Positions 23,548 to 43,090 of a stretch of DNA of 64,000 bases are shown piece by piece (the stretch's first letter is position 1; each line of letters starts with the position of its first letter). Below the pieces are notes generated by a model. It saw nothing but the letters and a program-made list of their open reading frames with translations. It was not told where the DNA came from and made no database searches. A program made the translations under genes and the position numbers. The stretch covers positions 1,087,147 to 1,151,146 of the forward strand of contig NC_033630.1 of the NCBI RefSeq assembly GCF_001540865.1, given 5' to 3'. The DNA is from Ananas comosus (taxonomy: Eukaryota; Streptophyta; Magnoliopsida; Poales; Bromeliaceae).

Positions 23548-24289
23548 GCTTTGCTGCTGACGAAACAGTAGAATATCTGAGAATCTGATGCCGCACTCAT
23601 CACAAATCCTCTCATCGCTCAAAAGAGGCTCCTTTCCACCTCTTCATCACTTTGAAGCCGGCTTCAGCTAGTAGCTGAATTAGCTGGGACTGAGCACTAT
23701 TCCTCCTCGTGAGAATTTCGTCGAACAGCTGATGGGCAACAGAAATCAAAGCCAAAAATCACCAATTTCCCAAAACCTCCCACCAAATCTAGGATGAAGT
23801 ATCCTGTTCAACAGCAGAAGAACCTCAGCAGCACCTGCTAAAACAACTTGCCCGGATAAAATTGGCCCCAGGAAAAGTTCAATGGGAGGGCGAAACCCTT
23901 ATCCTTAAGCACGGGAGCGCCCTAGACAAAAAGGGCCTTTTAGGGAATCACAAGAAAGACGAGGGGAAAGGTAAAAACATGGGGGGCCTTTTTCCGTCTG
24001 GTTCCTCGGATCTGAAGAAACCCACGTCAATCTCCACACAACCACATCAATCTAGGGCGTTAGTAGCAGTAGCAGTACACGAAACATTGAATTGAGAAAG
24101 GTAAAAAAAGGAAAGGCAAGTAAAGGAGCACCCCACCCTCTCCGCTCGTTATCGCTTTCGCCCACGAGAACGCAACAAAGGACACACACACACACAGCGC
24201 ACGATCTCTCTCGGTCTTATCCACTCCCCTCCAACACACAACACAGCTCGTCGAAAGCTACACACACACTCCACCCATAGAAGCAGTAG

Positions 24290-24290
24290 C

Positions 24291-24335
<45 letters not shown>
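24290..24335. repeat. (CT)n microsatellite in the PP2C 5' region
   Basis: An uninterrupted CT run of about 36 bp. It lies upstream of the PP2C CDS. On the transcribed strand it reads (GA)n, typical of plant leader and core-promoter regions. Confidence 0.75.
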
Positions 24336-24336
<1 letters not shown>

Positions 24337-24751
24337 TGTGCGTATCTGTGCTCGGGAGAAGCTAGGGTTAGTGGAGGGGGGAGAGACAGAGAGAGAGAGA
24401 AGTAGATGTGGAGGAGACGAGAGGAGGAAGAAGACGAAGAAGAGGAAGGAAAGGGGACAGGTGTCGCGCGGTGACGTCGCTCCAACTCTCAAAACGTAGC
24501 CATTTCGCTCTCCTTTTCTCTCTCTTAACGCTTTTCCCATTTCCACTTTTACCCCTCCCCACCCCACCCCAACCCAACCCCCAACCCCAACCTTTATTAC
24601 TGTGGAATGACCAAAAAGCCCTTCGAAGTGAGGGGGAAGGGGACAGGTGGCCGGATGCGGGTTGGTGGGGTCCGTTTGGGTGGGGCCCGCGACTGTGATG
24701 AGTTTGGCCAATGATGATGGCGCATTAAAGAACACACGCGGCCCCTGCGGG

Positions 24752-24760
24752 ACACGTGGC
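24752..24760. promoter_or_regulatory. ABRE (ACACGTGGC) upstream of the PP2C gene
   Basis: The sequence GACACGTGGCGC contains the canonical ABA-response element core ACGTGGC. A second ACGT core (GTGACGTCGC) lies near 24471-24480. Clade A PP2C genes are usually ABA-induced through bZIP ABF factors, so the site is plausible, but it lies about 1.2 kb from the chosen ATG and the transcription start is unknown. Confidence 0.5.
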
Positions 24761-24889
24761 GCGGCGGATCGGCACATGCCCCCTACTAAGTAGGTGTTTC
24801 GCCTAACCACTCAAAAAAAGTAAATTTCTGATACAATAAAATAGCTGATAATCTTGTAACTTGTTTCCAAAATGTGGTTCTATTTTTTG

Positions 24890-25280
24890 AGTTTCTGAAA
24901 TTAAAAATAGTTAAAATTAGCTTTTCAAAATCTGATTTTAATTTTAGTTTAAAACTTTAAATTTTTGTTTTGATTTTAGATTCAAAATTTTAATTTAAAT
25001 TTTAATTTTAAAGTTTAAGATTATATTTGAATTTTAAAATTTAAAATTTTAACTTTTAAATTTAAATTTAAAACTTTAAATTTTAGATTTTAAATTTTAA
25101 AATTTAAGATAAAAATTCAAATTTTAAAATTTAAAATTATAAGTGTTGATTTTCAATTTTCAAACTTCAAATTTTTAAAATTCAAATCTTAAATTATAAA
25201 TTTTAGTTTTAAATTTTTAAATTTTAAGTTTTGATTTTTAATTTTTAATTTTTAAATTTTAAATTTTAAATTTAAAACTT
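24890..25280. repeat. Low-complexity AAATTTTAAATTT sequence
   Basis: Almost entirely short words of A3-4/T3-4 with occasional C or G, so that both strands look alike. A related block follows at about 25607-25760, and another lies at about 48665-48905. Confidence 0.7.
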
Positions 25281-25282
25281 AC

Positions 25283-25433
25283 CATGACTGGCCATACAAT
25301 CGCTATTTATAATGGAAGGGAACATTTACCTATTTATACAGCATATCGTATGATAGGTCACAAAGCGGGAGAATTCGCGCCTACTCTGACTTTCACGAGA
25401 CATGTAGGAAACGATAATAAATCTCGCCGTTAA
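25283..25433 (+). pseudogene. rps19: Plastid rps19 3' fragment in nuclear DNA (NUPT)
   Basis: The reading frame gives [36 protein letters not shown] and NDNKSRR, then TAA at 25431-25433. This is the C-terminal half of chloroplast ribosomal protein S19 (family form: MIGHTIAIxNGKEHLPIYIT ... GHKLGEFAPT ... NDxKSRR). The mitochondrial S19 is different. Several substitutions (AY for TD before RM, A for L in GHKLG, TRHVG for RGHAK) show it is an old, non-functional copy. About 130 bp of ordinary-complexity sequence follows to about 25570 and may belong to the same insert. The insert is flanked by low-complexity AT sequence on both sides. Confidence 0.75.
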
Positions 25434-25606
25434 GTTAATTGAAATTTCATGAAGAAAAGGAATCATAATAAGGATTTGAAAATGGTAGAAATGATCGAGT
25501 AGTATATCCCTACCATTCCTATATAGAGTATGCTCCTGCTCACTAGTTAAAGGAATGACTATCAAGAATGAATTAATCCTTCATTATTATTATTTTGAGA
25601 CAGAAG

Positions 25607-28000
25607 AATAAATTTTAAATTTCAAAGTTAGATTTTATATTCGAAATTAAAATTTTAAATTTATATTTTAAATTAAAATATTAAAATTTAAATTTTTGTG
25701 CAAATCTAAAATTTAATATTTAAAATTTTAATTCAAATTTAAAGTTTTGGTTTTAATATGAATTTTAATTTTTTAAATAAAATATAATAAATAAATTATT
25801 ATATGCAAACATCAAAAAAAAGATTTTGCAAAACAGCTTTACAAAATCAAGCCAAATACTATATAATTTTTAACTAAAATTAATTCTCTAAAGTAAAATT
25901 AATTTTACGGAAATTATTTTTCAAAATTTACACCAAAAATGGTGCTGACCTAAATATTTCTCTAGACGCTGAAGAGGAATCAAAAAAGGATGATAACGGC
26001 GACGAACGGCGCTTTCGAAACGTGTACTAAAGAATCTGAATACGTGGCGCCACTCTATTGGCTGTTGACTGAAACGGCAACCAACGAACAGCAAGAAACT
26101 ATCAATAGCGTCCAACCAAGAATTAAAAATGTAAAACTTATATATAAATCCATTTTCTTTTCTTTAATATCATTTTAATCAAAAATGATCTTTTATTATT
26201 TTTGATCTAAAATGCGCGAACATGCGTGGCGATTAATGATATTGGACTAATTTAAAAGTTTTTTTGACTAGTCCGTCGACGTCCTTAGATCCTAAGGATA
26301 GTGAGTTTATATTTTTGTCACTCTACAAGCTGACGATTTGACGATTACTTTACTTTACTAGTGAATCATTAATTTGTTTTCGACGTGGTCTTTGGGTATC
26401 ATCATTAGTATAAACCAATAAATAAATAAACACAGCTGTAGTAGCAGTGTAGGACACAAACTTTTCTTTCCTGCGAAATCAGCGTAGGCCACGTGCCTGC
26501 AAGCCTGAGGTTGTTGAGAGTACCAGTGTTGGATCTTCTCGCATTCCTTCTATTTTTTACAATCAGCGACTTTGCGTGCTTCGTTTCGTTAGGCCCTTCA
26601 GGTGATGAGACCAATTTGATACCGCAGCTCCTCTTGATCTGATTAGCTAACACCACGTAACTTTTGTAGAGTAATGCTACGTGCATATTCATACGGTATA
26701 TGCAAATTTTACATCTCTTTATTTAAAGATCATAATTTTATCAAATTTGTAATATATTATAAAAAAAAAAATTAAAAATATTTATTTAAATATTTGGATT
26801 TTATGGTGTAAAATTGACATGTACTTTTTTGTTACAAAAGTAGTGAATTTATGTATTACTCTGCGGAGATCACACTTTATGGGATGCGGATCCAAGTAGT
26901 TCTCCGCCTGATTCAGTTTGGATGCTTAAGTCCTAATAATTAAATTAGTAAAGTACACAAAGAAAAGGTCCAAAAACACGAGATTATTGCGTGTGCCTTT
27001 GAATGTATCATGGTTGTATCATGGCATAGCAAGTTTAAATCAGCTTAATGCACACGTAGAAGTTAACAATTAATTTAACTTTTAGGGTCAATCTCATACA
27101 TGACACCTCATAGGATAGCAACAACAACAACAACTACAACAACCTAAAAACACTGATCACCTACCACAAATCTGCAAGATCAGCTCATCGACAAAATTAT
27201 TGAGATAGGAGACATCATTTGTCACGAAATAAACATTTGGCATCACGGATGCCTTACAAGTCTCTAAGCATGTTATTGATGAGTCAATGATATTAATCCC
27301 GCTACAATAAATGATTGATCAACTTTCTTGATGATGAGTATCAACTGTCATGGTCAGCATAAAAGTGAATCAACCACTAAGGGACACAGGTCCAATACCA
27401 ACTCAACAACATTTGGATGGATCTTTCTGAGCCTACATTTGATTCGAATATAAGTAAAAATTATTTATTCCAGAAATAGATACAAGCTCAGATATACACA
27501 AGAAGAATTAGATTAATTTTACGTTTAGAAAAAAAAATTAGATTATTCCTAAAAATACAGTAAATAATATTTAGATGGTTAGATTAAAACGGAAGGAATA
27601 AGAGTTATAATTTTAAATTAAAAATATCTTATCTAATTTAATTAACATCAAAATCAAAATATTAGTTAAAAATAATTTAATAAAATAATAAATTTATTAG
27701 CTATGAATATTGTATAAAATAATAAAAATATATTAATTAATTATAAAAAATAATTTGACTTTTTAATTAATTAGTAAATTATTTAATTAGATAACTAATA
27801 AAAAAATTTAATTAGATTAATAAAAATACTAATGGTTGATCAATATAAATATTAGTTTATGAATAAACACATAAAATTATTAATAATTAATTATAAGTAA
27901 TAAATTAATTAATTATTTTATTATTTAAACAATGAATGATAATTTTCATTTAATATCATAATTAAAATTAAATTTAGACTTCAATTACCCTAGTTCCTAC
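25607..28000. other. Gene-free AT-rich stretch
   Basis: No supported gene. 25607-25760 repeats the AAATTTTAAATTT type sequence. 26000-26700 is of more normal composition but gives only short unsupported ORFs. 27500-28000 is over 80 percent A+T. Confidence 0.4.
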
Positions 28001-28220
28001 TTGGAAACAAGCTTAATGCCAAGTCAAGGGTGAGGACTGTGATACCCAACTAGACACCTTTTTCGATACAAGGATCAAGAATGAATGAGACAGATTTTGC
28101 GATTGCGATATTCGAAGAAGAAAAGGTGAACCGAAAACTCCAAATTTATATCGAATCATACCAGCTTATTTCAAAAACCTAAAAACTACTAATTTTTGGG
28201 TGCGAATAGAGGAACTCCCA

Positions 28221-28435
28221 GACCAAACGCTACCTGAAGTATAGGAAGGCTCCAGAGCAGTACTGTATTATGAATTGGACTGACAGCCTAATCAGTGACA
28301 CCTGTTAATTAGAGGGATCGATCATGGATCTACCAAATGCTGCCTGACGTATAGGAAGGCTCTAGAGCAGTACTATATTATGAAATGGACTAATAGCCAA
28401 TTAGTGACACCTGTTAGGGGGATCGTTCATGGATC
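28221..28435. repeat. Tandem duplication, two copies of about 107 bp
   Basis: Copy 1 (28221-28329) and copy 2 (28330-28435) share TATAGGAAGGCT, AGAGCAGTACT, GTGACACCTGTTA and CATGGATCTACCA in order, with scattered substitutions. No coding role is seen. An LTR-like start (TGTGATACCC) lies just upstream at about 28039, without a verified partner. Confidence 0.75.
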
Positions 28436-29291
28436 TACCAACTCGTAAAGACTCCGACGCAACTTCTTGGAACGCTCCAAGAGATTAACACCAAGCAAGC
28501 GAATAAATGAATAAATGAAATGCACCACTCCCAGCTTCGGAAGCAACTCGACGACTCAAATCTCAAGGGACACACGATATGTTTCTTTTTCCCATTGATA
28601 TTTTGCTTCTTTGTTCACATACAACTTAAAAATAAATAAATCCATAAATAATAAGCTTGTAAACTAAGCCATCGACGACAAAAATAATTTCACTCTTTAA
28701 ATCCGAGGGTGTTTTAATCTTAACTAGCTGAAAGAAGAACAGAAAAAGAAACATATCAAAAAAAGACACAAACAACACCAAGCTGGCCCTAAGTTTGCAT
28801 GGAAAGATTATAGCCTACGCTAAGAAAAAGGAGAGAGAAAAATCCAATCGGACAGACATTTAACAAGAGAAGATATTGAGAAAAAATAAAAAGGAAAAAG
28901 AAAATGCTAGAGGATTACTCTGATACACATCAAACGGCAGTTAACATCTCTTATTATCATCAAACTAATTAGACCAGGAACTGCCACAAGAGAAGGCTTT
29001 TGCTTCTGCCAACCTGGGCAGCCAGGGCCAAATTACTCCCCGAATTTAGCCGTCTCCTCTCACTCAGACAAATGCTCAACTGGGCCTTTTAATTAGGTCC
29101 TTAATATAGTAAACATTCTACTGTACAACTAGAAGCTGTTTTCAATTCAGTAAAATCCATGCCAAATAGAGGGGGAGGGGGAATAGGGGCAGACCTGGCT
29201 AAAAAGAAGCAGGCCATTCCTCACTAACCGCACGGCGAAGGGTGTTTGCATTGGTGAACTAATTATGAGTAAGGATAATAGGAAGGATAGC

Positions 29292-37953
<8,662 letters not shown>

Positions 37954-38439
37954 CTCCCTCCTCTCTCTCTCTCCCCCCCTCTCTCTCGCTCTCTCCCCGA
38001 GAGCTGGTTCCTCTCCTCCCCCCTCCTCTCTCCTCTGTCTATCTATTATTTATATTTTGATGCGTTAATTTTTTATTTTTTAAATTTTAAATATTAATTT
38101 TTTAATTTTAATTTTAATTTTAATTTTAATTCGTTAAAGCACTAGCGTACAAATGTATGTGTATACGACGAGGTCAGAATACAGCTAGTACAGCAGATGA
38201 GATTATATAACCACCTCTCTCTCTCTCTCTCTCTTTCCGTATATTCCTACATCCCACTAAAGTACTATACTTTCCCGTATATACCATTTTAAAAGTATTT
38301 ATGTATTTCAGCTTTAATAACACACGGTAAACAACACCAAATCTTTAAGGGTACATGGACTTTAATACAACATTTTCATTTTATTATCTAGTCCTTTCTT
38401 TTTTAATCTTTGTTTTAAAAAAGAAATTGTCAAATTTAG

Positions 38440-38442
38440 GAG

Positions 38443-38477
<35 letters not shown>

Positions 38478-38520
38478 TATATATTATATATATATAAGTA
38501 TATTATATATATAGTATATA
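38440..38520. repeat. (TA)n tract
   Basis: TA/ATAT repeats with a few interruptions. It is the left border of the cluster of (TA)n-bounded elements. Confidence 0.8.
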
Positions 38521-39090
38521 TTATAGTTGAGCTAGAATTACCTAATCGTAGAAACGATCGTCGTTTTACTACCTGATTTGTTTTCGATGATAGAGCTTCA
38601 AATGACGATCGGTCGTTAATATGACTAAACATTTAAACTAAGCCTAGAAATCAAATTTCACGCACTTTTCGATATGATTTTTTTATCCATCAAGTGAACA
38701 GAAAAATAAATGGTGAAAATACAATACTCTTTAAAAATGATGATAGGAGTCTTGCTAATTAAGACCAAAATATATATGCTTGTTTAAATAGTTAAAGAAT
38801 TTTCTAACAAAGTTGAATATTATTTGGATATCTTTTTACGCCGCGTTAAACGAGAAAATGCCTCTTATTTGACCATATAACATTACAAATTTTGAAACCC
38901 TTCGATTCATATAGGCCAAATTTTGATGTTCATTAATTGATTTGAAATTTGATTTCTAAACACTTCAAAGCTGTATAGAATATGTCAACGGAGGCGATCG
39001 TCATTGGAAGTTTTATCATCGAAAACAGATCGGTAGTAAATAGCATCGTTTACTACGATAGTATTTAACTCAATCTATATAGTATATATA
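38521..39090. mobile_element. (TA)n-bounded inverted-repeat element 1 (Micron-like MITE)
   Basis: About 570 bp between two (TA)n tracts. Start: TTTTCGATGATAGAGCTTC and GACGATCG. End, read in reverse: TTTTCGATGATAAAACTTCC and GACGATCG. The inverted arms are about 90 bp and imperfect. No ORF. Confidence 0.65.
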
Positions 39091-39104
39091 TATATATATA
39101 TTAA

Positions 39105-39675
39105 GAGGGTCTTGCTGTGCTCTCAGGAGCCGAGGCCTCCGTGCTCCCTGTAGGCGTTTTTCGATGATGGAGCTTTCCCGAATTCGACGATCGCGCTCCG
39201 CTTAAACTTTGATCTAGCATATTTGAAGTTTTTAGAAAATAATTTTGGCGATTTTTCGATATTCATTTACCTTAGGCAATCCGAAATAATTCAAAATCAA
39301 TAATTTTTAAACGCTGAAAATAAAATCTATAAAAGTGGTGACTAATAAACTAAAATGTTCGATCTAGAAATATTGATCTTGTCTGTAAATAGATGATAAG
39401 AATTTTGTAATCAAAATTTCATGTCTGATTTGAATATCTCTACACCGTTTAACGAAAACGGCATTAGATACTCAACCATTCAAAAATTTATGGATGTTAG
39501 AATGACTTTCGATCACTAGGTAAATGATTCAAAAAATCGCAAAAATTATTTTCTATGAAACTTACGATGGCTAGATGCAATCTAACGCGAGCCGATCGAT
39601 CGATTCGATCTTTATCATCGAAACGGTGCAGGGAGCATCAAGGCTCGTGCTCTGAGAGCACAAACAGCTTGCTGC
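39105..39675. mobile_element. (TA)n-bounded inverted-repeat element 2 (Micron-like MITE)
   Basis: Starts CTTGCTGTGCTCTCAGGAGC ... GTGCTCCCTG ... TTTTTCGATGATGGAGC. The right end in reverse reads GCTGTTTGTGCTCTCAGAGC ... GATGCTCCCTG ... TTTCGATGATAAAG. Arms about 110 bp, (TA)n on both sides. Confidence 0.7.
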
Positions 39676-39744
39676 TATATATATAGTAATAGACTATATA
39701 TATATATATATATATTACTATATATAATATCATATATATATATA

Positions 39745-40297
39745 TAGAGTCAGCTGGCTATCTATCGGTAAGCACTGGGCCGTCCCGTGTCAAGTTGTTT
39801 TTCGGATGATGCGGGCTTCCAAATGACGAAATTTTCGACTACGTTAACTTGATCTACACTTAAAAGTTATTTGAAAACTAAATTTCATTAAATTTTTCGA
39901 ATCATTTGACTAGTGATCAAAGCATTCAAAATTGACCATTTTAATGGTCCGACTGTGGGTGTTGTTGAGTTAACGGTATAAAAAATCCAAATCTGATGAA
40001 AATTTTATTAGAAATTCTTTCTACTATTTAGAGTAGATCAGCTATAATCTGATCTTGATTAAATTTTTTTATTATCATTTTTTATGAGATTTTTTTTCAG
40101 GACCGTTCAATTTTAGCAACTACGTGTTCGATAGGTAAATGATATCGAAAATATGAAATTTGGTTTCCAATATTTTAACTTAATGAGATCAAGTCTAACG
40201 GAGCCGGATCGTCGATTTGAAGCCGCCATCATCAAACTGGTGCACGCAGAGGCCCGTGCTACGATGAGGGGCCTCAATGCAGGCTGGACTCTTTTTA
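39745..40297. mobile_element. (TA)n-bounded inverted-repeat element 3 (Micron-like MITE)
   Basis: Starts GAGTCAGCTGGCTATC ... TTTTTCGGATGATGCGGGC. The right end in reverse reads GAGTCCAGCCTGCATTG ... GTTTGATGATGGCGGC. The inner arms then share TTAACTTGATCT / TTAGACTTGATCT. (TA)n on both sides. Confidence 0.65.
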
Positions 40298-40426
40298 TAT
40301 ATATATAATATATAATAATATAATATATATATATAGTATATATAGGAGCCGGCTGAAAGCAGCCGTATATATATATATAAATATTACGGAGGCCTCCGTG
40401 CTCCTGAGAGCACAGCAGCCCTGCTC

Positions 40427-40475
<49 letters not shown>
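40298..40475. repeat. (TA)n tracts with two stub copies of the element family
   Basis: Between (TA)n tracts lie a short hairpin (GGAGCCGGCTGAAAGCAGCC, about 40344) and a stub, GGAGGCCTCCGTGCTCCTGA, whose words match the end of element 2. It closes with a (TATG)n run. These look like elements reduced to their ends. Confidence 0.6.
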
Positions 40476-40481
<6 letters not shown>

Positions 40482-41364
40482 TTTGATTTAGCTAAAAATG
40501 TACCACTTTATATGAAGGTCTTAAACTATAATGTATTTTGTAAAAGACATCTGAACATTATGAATTTTAACTTTATTATTTAATGCTTAATATTTTCTTT
40601 ATTTCGAAGTAAAATTCATCAAGATCAACCTGATTTGAGTATAAACTAAAAGTTTTCGAGCAAGTTTAGATACTTATTCTCTTTAAGCATTTGAAGATAA
40701 ACGGTCTTAACTTGTTAAATTTATCTAAAATTTTATTCTGTTGATAAATAACCCAATATTTTTAATGATTTTAGATTTATTTTCGTCAAATTTATTTTTT
40801 AATATTTTGTTGGTTAGACATAAGATATGAGTTTAAATATTGTTCAATTATTGCTATTAGGATTTTGATTTATACCTATATATAGGCTGTTGTAAATGTG
40901 TAAAAAATTATCCACTATCGAAATTTAATCCAAAAATATTTAATAAAGTTTTTAGTTTAATTCATTGCAATACTCCTTTTGTTCTTTACAAATATATATA
41001 TTGAAAATAATAATTCTTAGACTTTAAATTTGTTGGCTTGTAATTAAACTTAGTATCACTCTATGTGGCAACAAAAGAAAGGAGAAATTTCAATCAACAT
41101 GTTTTAATGAAACTATTAATTGGTTAATAAATAGAATTATCAAGTGCCAGGGTAATATAGTTCTCAAAAACATGAAAATTTTTGTTTTGTTAGACATGTT
41201 CCTATGGCAATAAATAGAGTAAATAATAATGATATTTTCATGAGAATCCTAATCATTAAGGAGAAGTTCATATAATTCCCTCGCAAGTTGCAATGAGAAT
41301 GAAATGATGTTCCCATAAAGCCTATTTAGAAAATTTTAGAAATAAACTTCTTTATAAAATCTTT

Positions 41365-41545
41365 AGACCATTTGAACACTTAGTAAATAATGTCATAAAA
41401 TTATGAAGTTTGATTTTAAATAATTCTAATAACGTAGATCATGTCTAAAGGAGTCGATTGTCGAATCCCATAATTAAAAACAACTTACAAGCATAGAGAC
41501 TTCTGTACTTTTGAAAGCACATGAGACGTACTATATATATATATA
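41365..41545. mobile_element. Half copy of the (TA)n element, inverted relative to element 4
   Basis: The reverse complement matches 42022-42200 (TAGTACGTCTCATATGCTTT ... TTAGACATGATCTACG ... TGTTCAAATGGTCTAAA). The copy is truncated on its left side. Confidence 0.7.
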
Positions 41546-42021
41546 TATAAACAGCCCTTGCCTAAAGGGCTGACTCAGCATCCATTGGGATAAGGAGGGA
41601 ACCTCCCCCCTTAGCAACCCCCCACAGTACATTCTCTCCGCCTCTGTGCCACCCTCACCCTCCCTTTTTGGAGTACGGGTGAGTGTGTCCAGGGGTAGGG
41701 GAATGTCAGCTATTCTCAGTCGGCGAAGCCTCACCTCCCCCTACCGGTGGGAATTGGCTAACGCCAGACTGGGCTACAGGGTCTAAGGGGACTCTGCCCC
41801 CTTAGAAACCCCCAAGCTGTTCTGTCCTCTAAGGACAGAGCCCACTGTTGCTCTAGTTCACCCTAGTCTTTCTACTCTTTAGTGTCCGAAAGCCCTTCTT
41901 CGAAGACTTTCGGCTTCCTTAGAGAACTTTACTATAAGTAATTAGGCTTCATACAGATACCGGAGGTGAACTAGAGCAGAGCAAGGCCTCGCCCCTCCTT
42001 ATATATATATATATATATATA
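41546..42021. other. GC-rich island between two (TA)n tracts, origin unknown
   Basis: About 450 bp of much higher GC than its surroundings lie between (TA)n at about 41531-41549 and 42000-42021. It opens with a hairpin (CAGCCCTTGCCTAAAGGGCTG). It has an internal direct repeat (GGAACCTCCCCCCTTAGCAA and GGACTCTGCCCCCTTAGAAA), an inverted pair GCTCTAGTTCACC / GGTGAACTAGAGC (about 41852 and 41963) and a second hairpin near 41890-41910 (CGAAAGCC ... GACTTTCGG). No convincing ORF, tRNA or terminal inverted repeat was seen. The composition recalls organelle intergenic DNA, but I cannot place it. Confidence 0.6.
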
Positions 42022-42525
42022 TAGTACGTCTCATATGCTTTCAAAAGTACAAAAGTCTCTATGCTTGTAAGTTGTTTTCAATTATGGGATATTCAATTCG
42101 ACAATCGACTCCCTTAGACATGATCTACGTTATTAGAATTATTTAAAATCAAACTTCATAATTTTACGACATTATTTACTAAGTGTTCAAATGGTCTAAA
42201 AAATAATTATTTTAATGACCAATATGATACGTTTGTAAATTCAACGGTGTAGAACAATTCAAATTACGTAAAATTTTAATATAAAATTCTACTTGATATC
42301 AAAGATAAGATCAATACTTTCAATTGATATTTGAATCTTTTATCACTATTTTTTGTAAGATTTTTATTTTCAATCGTTTATTTTGAACAACAGGCAAACA
42401 AAATCAAAATATTAAGAAATTTGGTTTCTAAATAATTCTAATAGTTTAATTATATCTAACGAAACCGATCGTCGAATTGGATATCCTATTATTAAAAATA
42501 ATTTATAAATATAAAAATCATTATA
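42022..42525. mobile_element. (TA)n-bounded inverted-repeat element 4 (Micron-like MITE)
   Basis: Starts TAGTACGTCTCATATGCTTT ... GTAAGTTGTTTTCAATTATG. The right end in reverse reads AATTATTTTTAATAATAGGA ... CCAATTCGACGATCGG. (TA)n on both sides. Confidence 0.65.
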
Positions 42526-42535
42526 TATATATATA

Positions 42536-43080
42536 GAGTACGTCTCCTTTGTTTTCAAAAGTACAGAGGCCTCTGTGGCGCTTGTAAGTTGTTTTCGATG
42601 ATGTGGTATCCGATTCAAAGATTGACTCCATTAGGCATGATTTAAACTATTAGAAATATTTAAAAATTAAATTTCATAATTTTTCGACATCATGTACTAA
42701 GTGGTCAAAGGGTCTAAAAAATAATTATTTTAATGATCAATGTGACACGTTTGTAAGTTCAACGGTGTAGAATAATACAAATTACATTAAACTTTAATAG
42801 AAAATTCTACTTAATATCAAAAATAAGATCGATACTTTCGATTCGAAATTTGAGTCTTTTATCACTATTTTTTATAAAATTTTTATTTTCAGTCGTTTAT
42901 TTTGAGACTACTCGTTCAACCAGAAAACGAAGTCAAAATATTATAAAATTTGATTTCTGAATAAGTCTAATAGCATAAATTATGTCTAACGAAATCGATC
43001 ATCGAATTGGATATCCCATCATTAAAAATAATTTATAAGTATGAAAATTTTCATACTTTTGAAAGTGTGTGAGTCTAGCT
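42536..43080. mobile_element. (TA)n-bounded inverted-repeat element 5 (Micron-like MITE)
   Basis: Starts GAGTACGTCTCCTTTGTTTT ... GTTGTTTTCGATGATGTGGT and is about 80 percent like element 4 by eye. The right end is the inverted form (GATCATCGAATTGGATATCC ... CATACTTTTGAAAGTG). (TA)n precedes it; a CT-rich tract follows. Confidence 0.65.
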
Positions 43081-43090
43081 CTCTCTCGCT

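Noticed and set aside
24546..24592. Telomere-like CCCCAACCC words
   Set aside because: Short and irregular (CCCCACCCCAACCCAACCCCC type). Not a CCCTAAA array.
24217..24810. 197-codon minus-strand ORF in the PP2C 5' region
   Set aside because: Runs through (CT)n and telomere-like CCCCAAC words and encodes low-complexity text. It is promoter or leader sequence.
26405..26692. 95-codon minus-strand ORF
   Set aside because: No family resemblance, no splice context and no promoter evidence.
38360..38632. ORFs encoding IYIYIY runs
   Set aside because: Translation of (TA)n microsatellites.
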